Source: Anaerozeibacter quisquiliarum
GTDB taxonomy: Bacteria > Bacillota > Clostridia > Christensenellales > Aristaeellaceae
Assembly: GCA_051162045.1 (NCBI GenBank)
Contig: JBISDI010000004.1
Reading direction: 5' to 3' (one strand)
Length of the DNA: 64,000 nucleotides
Both the position numbers and the translations under genes were made by a program. Each line of letters opens with the position of its first letter. Position 1 is the stretch's first letter. Shown here in pieces: positions 57,999-64,000 of this stretch. The notes beneath the pieces are model-generated. The model searched no databases, was not told the origin of the DNA, and saw only the letters and a program-made list of their open reading frames with translations.

Positions 57999-58011
57999 CA
58001 CGTTGATTTTC

Positions 58012-58021
58012 GAAATATTTC
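58012..58021. promoter_or_regulatory. Palindromic operator candidate for the RpiR regulator
   Basis: GAAATATTTC is a perfect 10-bp palindrome about 14 bases downstream of the -10 element, inside a wider GATTTT...AAAATC repeat. A regulator bound here would block transcription of its own operon. Confidence 0.5.
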
Positions 58022-58056
58022 ATTAAAATCCCACAGAAACGCAGAGGTGCGCGAAA

Positions 58057-58890
58057 TTGGAATTCACAGATTCCGCCCTCGACAACATTCGCAGCAACCT
58101 CGACAGGGTTTTCTCCGCCGAGCGTCGCGTTGCAGAAGTTATTTTGAAGAACCCGGACCAGGTCGTCACGCTCAACGTCTCCGACGTCGCCGAACAAAGC
58201 GGCGTCAGCGACGCGACCGTCATCCGCCTGTGCAAGCGCCTGGGCTACACGGGTTTCTATCAAATGAAGCTGCAGCTGGCCCACGAGCTGGGCCGGAACC
58301 AGCTGCTGCGGGGCCAGGGCAGGGTGGGCAGGCCCGCGTCCACGGACGACCTGCTGCAGGAACTGGCGGCGGGCGTCATGAGCATCAGCCAGGGCGTCGA
58401 CATGCCGGTGCTGATAAACTGCGTGGAACGGATCCGCTCGGCCGGCACCGTCTACCTCGCGGCGGTCGGCAATGCCGTGCAGGTGGCCGAAGGGCTGTCG
58501 TTCCGGCTGGGGCGGCTGGGCATCCGCGCGATCAGCGCCAACCACCCCGAACAGATGATCATCAACATCAGCAACGGCACGCCGGGCGACCTCGTGATCG
58601 GCATCTCGCACTCGGGCAGCTCCAGACAGGTCATCAACGCCTTCGAGCTGGCCAAGAAAAAGGGCATCCCCACGATGGCCCTGACCGATATCAAGCGCTC
58701 CCCAGCGGAGCAGGCGGCCGATATCACGCTGTCGACCGGCGTCGTCGATTCGAACGTGTTCATCTTCGGGGCGACCTCCTACCTGTTCCTCTACGCGCTG
58801 ACCGACCTGATCGTATTCTTCGTCGAGGACGCGCGGCAGGGGTTTGAGGACGATATGGTCGAGTACGTGCTGTCGGATACCAAGGTTTAA
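58057..58890 (+). CDS. RpiR/MurR-family transcriptional regulator
   Basis: A 277-aa regulator starting with TTG at 58057, seven bases after AGAGGTG. The N-terminal HTH_6 domain (about 10-85) has VSDVAEQSGVSDATVIRLCK and LGYTGFYQMKLQLA. The C-terminal SIS sugar-phosphate-binding domain (about 115-255) has VYLAAVGNAVQVAEGLSF and VIGISHSGSSRQVINAFELA. It should respond to a phosphosugar, probably the product of the kinase encoded next, and control this operon. Confidence 0.92.
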   Translation: MEFTDSALDNIRSNLDRVFSAERRVAEVILKNPDQVVTLNVSDVAEQSGVSDATVIRLCKRLGYTGFYQMKLQLAHELGRNQLLRGQGRVGRPASTDDLLQELAAGVMSISQGVDMPVLINCVERIRSAGTVYLAAVGNAVQVAEGLSFRLGRLGIRAISANHPEQMIINISNGTPGDLVIGISHSGSSRQVINAFELAKKKGIPTMALTDIKRSPAEQAADITLSTGVVDSNVFIFGATSYLFLYALTDLIVFFVEDARQGFEDDMVEYVLSDTKV

Positions 58891-58907
58891 GGCGGCGGAG
58901 GGTTGTC

Positions 58908-60239
58908 ATGGATCATCGGATGTTGTATCAAAGCGCGCTGGACCAGACCGAAGCCGACGCCGCCCGCTGCGCCGGCGGACATCAGATGGTACTGGGCTAT
59001 ACGAGCAACCTCGACGTGCTGCTTGAATGGGACGGGGCCGCCTTTGCCCGGATCGCGGACGAGTATTTGAAAGACGCCCCCGCATACGCGGCGGGCGATC
59101 GGATCGACTCGATGGAGGACTTCGCGCGGATCGTCACCCACTTTCTGGCGGCCGGGCGGGGGGCGGAGGTCGATATCGCCGCCCCGGTGTGCGAAATCCT
59201 CGAAAGCCGCTTTGAGACCGCCTACGCGCTGGGGGGCACCTGCGCGCAGGGCGCGGCGGCGCTGGGCGCGCTCGGCTTCCCGGCGACCGCCTACCTCACC
59301 GACCGGTCGCGCGCGGTGTGCGACTTGATGGATCGGCCCGGCATCGCGCTCTACGCGGATGGGCGCGTTGCACCGATCGGCGCATGCGTCTCGGGCGAGC
59401 CGCCGGTCAGGCACGTCATCCTGCAGTACCCGCAGGGCGCGGAGGTAAAGGCCCGGGGGATCACCTACCGCGCGCCCGCCTCCAACCGGATGATCCTCGA
59501 CGACGATCAGGTGCACAAGACGCTGCCGATCGAGCCCGGCTTCCTCGCCTGGTGCGAGGAACACGCGAGCGATATTCGCGTTTTGGGCATATCGGGCTTC
59601 AACGCGATCGTCGATTTGCAGGTGCTGACCGACCGGCTGGATCTGCTGACCGCTCACTACAAAGCCTTTCGCGCGCGCAATCCGCGCGCCGCGATCTACC
59701 TGGAAGGCGCCTACTACCTGAACCCCGACGTCAAGGATCTGGCCTTCGAGCGGCTGGCCCGCTCGGTCGACGTGCTGGGCATGAACGAGGAGGAACTGGC
59801 CGAGCACGCCGCGCGGCTGGGCTGCCGAACCGACACCGGCAACCTGCCTTCGATCCTCGAGGCCCTTCAGCGGCTGTTGTCGCGCTGCCCCGCAAAGGGC
59901 ATCGTGCTGCACACCGCGGATTATTCGATGTACTTCGGGCGGAAGCTGCCGGGCGTCAACCTTCCAAAGGGCTTGGCGCTGGGCAACCTGATGTCGGGCA
60001 CCCGCGCCCGCACCGGCCGGTACGGCACGAAAGCGGACTGCCTTGAGACGCTCGAAACCCAGCCGCTCAGCGCGGCGGGCGTTCAGATGGCGTCGGCCTT
60101 GAGCGGCATCCGGACCGGCGAGCACTTGGTTCAACTGGTGCCGACGCTGCGCATGGAACAGCCCCGGTGCACGATCGGCCTGGGCGACACCTTTACCGCC
60201 GGCATGCTGACCGCCTTTATCCGCGAGGCGGCGGAATAG
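58908..60239 (+). CDS. ADP-dependent phosphofructokinase/glucokinase-family sugar kinase
   Basis: A 443-aa protein whose pattern fits the ADP_PFK_GK family (PF04587): LGYTSNLDVLLEWD near residue 30, the substrate-loop YALGGTCAQGAAALGALG, GISGFNAIVDLQVLTDR, LGMNEEELAEHAARLG, and the C-terminal CTIGLGDTFTAGMLTA with the catalytic Asp of the GxGD motif. The family, best known from archaea, uses ADP instead of ATP to phosphorylate glucose or fructose 6-phosphate. Length is about 100 residues more than PfkB kinases. GGCGGAGG precedes the ATG. Nucleotide and sugar specificity are not shown by the sequence. Confidence 0.72.
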   Translation: MDHRMLYQSALDQTEADAARCAGGHQMVLGYTSNLDVLLEWDGAAFARIADEYLKDAPAYAAGDRIDSMEDFARIVTHFLAAGRGAEVDIAAPVCEILESRFETAYALGGTCAQGAAALGALGFPATAYLTDRSRAVCDLMDRPGIALYADGRVAPIGACVSGEPPVRHVILQYPQGAEVKARGITYRAPASNRMILDDDQVHKTLPIEPGFLAWCEEHASDIRVLGISGFNAIVDLQVLTDRLDLLTAHYKAFRARNPRAAIYLEGAYYLNPDVKDLAFERLARSVDVLGMNEEELAEHAARLGCRTDTGNLPSILEALQRLLSRCPAKGIVLHTADYSMYFGRKLPGVNLPKGLALGNLMSGTRARTGRYGTKADCLETLETQPLSAAGVQMASALSGIRTGEHLVQLVPTLRMEQPRCTIGLGDTFTAGMLTAFIREAAE

Positions 60240-60272
60240 ATCGGCAGCGACTCAAAAAGGGGGGGATTCGCC

Positions 60273-61826
60273 TTGGACGGCAAGGGCGGCGGACGCGAGT
60301 ACATCCTCGAATGCAGCGACCTTTCGAAATCCTTCGGCGGAACGCGCGCGCTGGACGGCGTGCAGTTCAAAGTCAAGCCCGGTCAGGTGCACGCGCTGCT
60401 GGGCGAGAACGGCGCGGGCAAATCGACGCTGATGAAGATCATCATCGGCCTGCTCAAGGCGGACAAAGGTCAAATCACCTTTGAAGGCCGGCCCTATGCG
60501 GCCGCCAGCCCGGCCGAGGCGATCGCGGCGGGCATCTCGATGATCCATCAGGAGCTGAGCCCCGAGCCGCACCTGTCGATCGCCGAGAGCATCTTCCTCA
60601 AGCGCGAAGATACGCGGCCCGGAACGCCCTTCCTGAACAAGAAGGCGACCAACGAGCGCGCCGCCCGTCTGCTCAAGGAGTTCGAGCTCAAACTGAGCCC
60701 CAAGCTGCTGGTCGGGGAGCTGACGATCGCGCAGATGCAGATGGTGGAGATCATCAAGGCGGTCTCCTGCAACGCGCGGCTGGTCATCATGGACGAGCCC
60801 ACCTCCTCGCTGGACAGCGAGGAGACCGAGCGCCTGTTCAAGACGATCCGCAACCTCAAGGCCGCCGGCGTCACGATCATCTACATCTCCCACCGCATGG
60901 AGGAGATCTTCAAGATCTGCGACGCCTACTCGGTGTTCCGCGACGGCCGCTTCATCGGCAGCGGCGAGGTCTCGGGCGTGACGATCGACAAACTCATCGC
61001 GATGATGGTGGGCCGCGAGGTCAAGAACATCTTCCCCAAGGTCACCCGCCCGATCGGCGACGTGGCGCTCAAGGTCGAGGGTTTGACCGGCAAGGGCTAC
61101 GCCGACATCTCGTTCGAGGTGCGCCGGGGAGAGATTTTGGGCCTGTCGGGTCTCGTGGGCTCGGGCCGCAGCGAGACCATGCGCGCGATCTTCGGCATGG
61201 ACCGATTCGAGCGCGGCAAGGTCTTCCTCGAAGGCCGCGAGGTGAAAATCCGCAGCCCGCGGGACGCGATCCGCCTCGGCATCGCGATGATCAACGAGGA
61301 CCGCAAGGGCTACGGCCTGTGCCTGTTCCGCTCGCTGCGCGAGAACATCTCGCTGCCCAATCTGCCCTCTCGCCAGAAAGGGCTGCTGCTCAACCAGCGC
61401 CGGGAAAAGGCAGAATGCAACGAATACGCGAATCTGCTGCGCGTGAAATCGGCCGGCATCGAAGCCGACGCCTTCTCGCTGTCGGGCGGCAACCAGCAGA
61501 AGGTGGTGCTGTCGAAATGGGTCATGTCGATGCCCAAGGTGCTGATCCTCGACGAGCCCACGCGCGGCGTCGACGTGGGCGCCAAGGGCGACATCCACGC
61601 GCTGATGTGCAAGTTCGCCGCCGAGGGCATGGCCATCATCATGGTGTCGTCGGAACTGCCCGAGATCATGGGCGTCAGCGACCGGATCCTGATCTACCAC
61701 GAGGGCCGGCTCAACGGCGAGGTCAGCCGTGAGGACATCGAGTCGGGCGCGGTGGGCCAGGAGGACATCCTCGCCAAGGAGTTTGGCGGCAAGCAAGGAG
61801 GGGGAAGCGACCGTGCAGCGCAATGA
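60273..61826 (+). CDS. Second ribose-type sugar ABC importer ATPase
   Basis: A 517-aa tandem ATPase starting at TTG 60273 with GGGGGGA upstream. First domain: Walker A GENGAGKSTLMK and Walker B RLVIMDEPTSSLD. Second domain: GLVGSGRSETMR, SLSGGNQQKVVLSKWV and VLILDEPTRGVD. It is similar to, but clearly distinct from, the ATPase at 53522. Its stop lies 14 bases inside the permease gene. It energises uptake of a sugar by the second system. Confidence 0.93.
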   Translation: MDGKGGGREYILECSDLSKSFGGTRALDGVQFKVKPGQVHALLGENGAGKSTLMKIIIGLLKADKGQITFEGRPYAAASPAEAIAAGISMIHQELSPEPHLSIAESIFLKREDTRPGTPFLNKKATNERAARLLKEFELKLSPKLLVGELTIAQMQMVEIIKAVSCNARLVIMDEPTSSLDSEETERLFKTIRNLKAAGVTIIYISHRMEEIFKICDAYSVFRDGRFIGSGEVSGVTIDKLIAMMVGREVKNIFPKVTRPIGDVALKVEGLTGKGYADISFEVRRGEILGLSGLVGSGRSETMRAIFGMDRFERGKVFLEGREVKIRSPRDAIRLGIAMINEDRKGYGLCLFRSLRENISLPNLPSRQKGLLLNQRREKAECNEYANLLRVKSAGIEADAFSLSGGNQQKVVLSKWVMSMPKVLILDEPTRGVDVGAKGDIHALMCKFAAEGMAIIMVSSELPEIMGVSDRILIYHEGRLNGEVSREDIESGAVGQEDILAKEFGGKQGGGSDRAAQ

Positions 61827-62793
61827 AGACAAGCGAATCCTGGGCATGGATCAGCACGATCTGAGCCTGTTCACCCGCCGGTACGGCATCGTCCTGGTCA
61901 TGATCGCGATGTTCATCATCCTGGCGCTGTCCTCGAGCGCGTTCCTGACGTTTGGTAACATCACCAACGTGCTGTCCACGGTGGCGCTCAACGGCGTGCT
62001 GGCGATGGGCATGGTGTTCGTCATCACCGCGGGCGGCATCGACCTGTCAATCGGCTCGATGCTGGCGCTGGCCTCGACCTTCATCGGCATCGTGCTGCAG
62101 GCGACCGGCAATATCCCGCTGGCCTGCCTCGGGGCCGTCGCGATCTGCACGCTGTTCGGCTTAATCAACGGCTTCTTGATCGCCAGATTCAACATGTTCC
62201 CCTTCGTGGTCACGCTGGCCAGCCAGCTGGTGATCCGGGGCTTGGGCTACGTGATCTCGGGCGGGTACTCGTTCGCGCTCGCCAACCCCGACTTCTCCCA
62301 GATCGGGCTGGGCAAGCTGTTGGGGTCGGTCCCCTACCCCATCCTGATCCTGCTCGGGATCACGATCCTCGCCTACCTGCTGCTGCACTGGACCCGGTTC
62401 GGCCGCTATGTGTACGCGGTGGGCGGCAACATCGGCGCGGCGAAGGCCTCGGGCGTCAATGTGTTCTGGACGCAGATCGCCACCTACCTAATCAGCGGCT
62501 TCTGCGCGGGCGTGGCCGGCATCATCATGACAGCGCGCATCAACGCGGCGCAGCCCAACATCGGCATCGGCTACGAGACCGACGCCATCGCAGCCTGCGT
62601 CATCGGCGGCACCTCGTTCGCCGGCGGCATTTCGACGATCCCCGGCACGCTGGTGGGCATCATCATCATCGGCCTGATCTACAACGGCATGAACCTCGTG
62701 GGCATCAGTTCCTATTGGCAAACGATCTGCAAGGGCCTGTTAATCATCGCCGCGGTGCTGATCGACACGCTGATTAACAAGCGCAGGAAGTGA
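61813..62793 (+). CDS. Second ribose-type sugar ABC importer permease
   Basis: A 326-aa RbsC-type permease starting at GTG 61813, with GGAGGGGGAAG upstream. The membrane segments include GMVFVITAGGIDLSIGSMLALAS, the EAA-like loop HWTRFGRYVYAVGGNIGAAK and CVIGGTSFAGGISTIPGTLVG. Overlap with the ATPase gene shows coupled translation. The longer open frame upstream is in another reading frame of the ATPase gene and is not coding. Confidence 0.93.
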   Translation: MQRNEDKRILGMDQHDLSLFTRRYGIVLVMIAMFIILALSSSAFLTFGNITNVLSTVALNGVLAMGMVFVITAGGIDLSIGSMLALASTFIGIVLQATGNIPLACLGAVAICTLFGLINGFLIARFNMFPFVVTLASQLVIRGLGYVISGGYSFALANPDFSQIGLGKLLGSVPYPILILLGITILAYLLLHWTRFGRYVYAVGGNIGAAKASGVNVFWTQIATYLISGFCAGVAGIIMTARINAAQPNIGIGYETDAIAACVIGGTSFAGGISTIPGTLVGIIIIGLIYNGMNLVGISSYWQTICKGLLIIAAVLIDTLINKRRK

Positions 62794-62848
62794 TCTTGTC
62801 CCGGCGAAACCGGGCTGAGATAAATAAAACAGGAGGAGAACACGATTT

Positions 62849-63796
62849 ATGAAGAAGCTCATCGCTGCGGTCCTAACCCTGATGCTGGCGCTGTCCCTGT
62901 TCGCGGTCTCGGCCGTTGCCGAGGCCAAGGCGGAAGTCAACGTCGCCTACATCGCCAAGAACACCGTGGACGCCTTCCACGCGACGCTCAACAACGCCGC
63001 CAAGGAATCACTCGACGCACTGGTCGCCGACGGCACCATCGCCAAGTGGCAGCTCTACGACGGGCTGACCGACCCCATCACCCAGGTCAACCTGATCGAG
63101 GACGCGATCAACAACGGCGCCAACTTCGTCGTGCTGCTGCCGGCCGAGAGCCAAGGCAGCGCGCCGGTCGTCACCCGCTGCAAGGACGCGGGCATTCCGA
63201 TCGTCGTCATCAACTCCAAGACCAACAACACCGACGAGCTCGCCAATGCCTTCGTGGGCTCCAATGACGTGCAGGCCGGCGAGATGATGGCCACCTTCGT
63301 CAAGGAGCAGGTGCCGGACGGCGGCAAGTACGCCCACATGATGGGCATCGTGGGCAACTCCGCGCAGATTGACCGCGGTCAGGGCATCAAGAACATCATG
63401 GACGGCGACGCCAAGTGGGAAGCCGTCGGCGACTTCGCGGCCGACTGGTCCGCCGACAAGGCCGTGCAGTTCGCCACCGACGCCGTCAACAAGTACGGCG
63501 CGGAGCTCAAGGCCATCATCTGCGACAACGACGACATGTCCTCCGCCGTGCAGGCCTACTGCAACTCCGTCGAGCGCTCCGACATCGTCTGCATCGGCGT
63601 CGACGGCAACCAGGGCCCGCTGACCATGGTCAAGCAAGGCGCGCTGCGCGCCACCATTTTGCAGGACGGCGCGGGCCAGGTCAAGGCCGGCATCGCGCTG
63701 ATCCCGGACATCCTCGCCGGTAAGGAAGTCGAGAAATCCATCATGATCCCGTTCGTGCAGGTGGACGCCGCCAACGTCGACCAGTTCCTCAAGTAA
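62849..63796 (+). CDS. Second ribose-type sugar-binding protein, without lipobox
   Basis: A 315-aa RbsB-type protein. The signal peptide (MKKLIAAVLTLMLALSLFAV, cleavage near VAEA/KAE) has no Cys. Family segments: VAYIAKNTVDAFHATLNNAA, VNLIEDAINNGANFVVLLPA, GSNDVQAGEMMATFV, ICDNDDMSSAVQAYC and GVDGNQGPLTMVKQG. AGGAGGAG precedes the ATG. It follows its permease, the reverse order to the first system. Confidence 0.93.
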   Translation: MKKLIAAVLTLMLALSLFAVSAVAEAKAEVNVAYIAKNTVDAFHATLNNAAKESLDALVADGTIAKWQLYDGLTDPITQVNLIEDAINNGANFVVLLPAESQGSAPVVTRCKDAGIPIVVINSKTNNTDELANAFVGSNDVQAGEMMATFVKEQVPDGGKYAHMMGIVGNSAQIDRGQGIKNIMDGDAKWEAVGDFAADWSADKAVQFATDAVNKYGAELKAIICDNDDMSSAVQAYCNSVERSDIVCIGVDGNQGPLTMVKQGALRATILQDGAGQVKAGIALIPDILAGKEVEKSIMIPFVQVDAANVDQFLK

Positions 63797-63807
63797 TACC
63801 ACCAAAG

Positions 63808-63844
63808 GCCGGCCGCGGGCCGAGTGGCTCGGCCCGCGACCGGC
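63808..63844 (+). repeat. 17-bp hairpin after the second binding-protein gene
   Basis: Arms 63808-63824 and 63828-63844 (GCCGGCCGCGGGCCGAG with CTCGGCCCGCGACCGGC) pair with one mismatch around TGG. No T run follows. It may protect the binding-protein mRNA or reduce read-through into the aldolase gene. Confidence 0.65.
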
Positions 63845-63881
63845 AAGCATCTACACCGCTATAATTGGAGGCTACATCCGT

Positions 63882-64000
63882 ATGTTGATGAATATCGCGC
63901 AAATCCTCTCCGTCGCCAACGAACGCAACTTCGCGATCCCCGCGTTCAACATCGGCACCTGTCAAATCCTCAAGGCCGTCATCGAATGTTGCGAGGAGAG
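63882..64000 (+). CDS. Class II aldolase (fructose-bisphosphate/tagatose-type), 5' part
   Basis: Only the first 39 codons are in the window. MLMNIAQILSVANERNFAIP followed by AFN matches the N terminus of class II ketose-bisphosphate aldolases (FbaA/GatY/KbaY). GGAGG lies ten bases before the ATG, and a TATAAT at 63860-63865 could give a private promoter. Following the kinase and importer, it would split the phosphorylated ketose made by this pathway. The C-terminal metal ligands lie outside the window. Confidence 0.8.
   Translation, partial: MLMNIAQILSVANERNFAIPAFNIGTCQILKAVIECCEE

Overview
The window looks like a chromosomal segment of a high-GC, anaerobic, endospore-forming Bacillota (Clostridia-type) bacterium. 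Supporting signs are strong GGAGG ribosome-binding sites, TTGACA/TATAAT-type promoters, a SpoIIE phosphatase, a LysM spore-coat-like protein, a YesM/YesN-type two-component pair beside an Lpl-type ABC importer, and an oxygen-sensitive glycyl-radical enzyme. No rRNA, tRNA, CRISPR array or intact insertion sequence was found. The genus cannot be assigned from the sequence alone.

Layout. (1) 1-3100: a YmaF-family protein, an exported protein, a GATase1-like protein and a DMT transporter. (2) 3350-15364: a one-strand catabolic island. It holds an EEP-family phosphatase/nuclease, a sensor kinase and AraC-type response regulator, a calcineurin-like phosphoesterase, an Lpl-type sugar importer (permease, binding protein, permease), a PfkB kinase and an unrecognised 528-aa protein. 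(3) 15365-16300: an ArsR regulator with a textbook promoter/operator, set between copies of a 35-bp repeat. (4) 16300-24447: sbcD-sbcC, then metG, tatD and a PHP-domain protein. (5) 24450-28830: a palindromic repeat element, then enolase, transketolase and a DUF2461 protein on the minus strand. (6) 28816-31600: divergent genes for a CARDB/DUF11-like surface protein and a Cys-rich CAP-domain protein. (7) 31824-36350: a minus-strand operon of glycyl-radical activase, glycyl-radical enzyme and FGGY sugar kinase. (8) 36400-40600: a heterodimeric ABC exporter and a stand-alone glutaminase-like domain that lacks the catalytic Cys. (9) 40660-44630: two copies of a dispersed hairpin element around spoIIE and the LysM gene. 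(10) 44631-51980: a PrsA-like lipoprotein, a V4R + GGDEF operon (GGDEF gene frameshifted in a GC tract), a coiled-coil membrane protein, an HPr-like protein without the active His, a holin/endolysin pair and a Cu/Zn superoxide dismutase. (11) 52400-64000: two ribose-type sugar ABC systems. The second is preceded by an RpiR regulator and an ADP-dependent-type sugar kinase and followed by the start of a class II aldolase.

How the parts work together. The window is dominated by carbohydrate acquisition: three ABC importers, four sugar kinases of different folds (PfkB, FGGY, ADP-PFK/GK type) or likely sugar-kinase role, an aldolase, transketolase and enolase. The most unusual parts are the glycyl-radical/sugar-kinase operon, the phosphoesterase-rich Lpl island with its unknown 528-aa protein, and the ADP-kinase sugar operon. 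A family of intergenic hairpin elements has conserved flanks but compensating, different hairpin arms. All three sugar-binding proteins have signal peptides without a lipobox cysteine, which is unexpected for a one-membrane Gram-positive cell.
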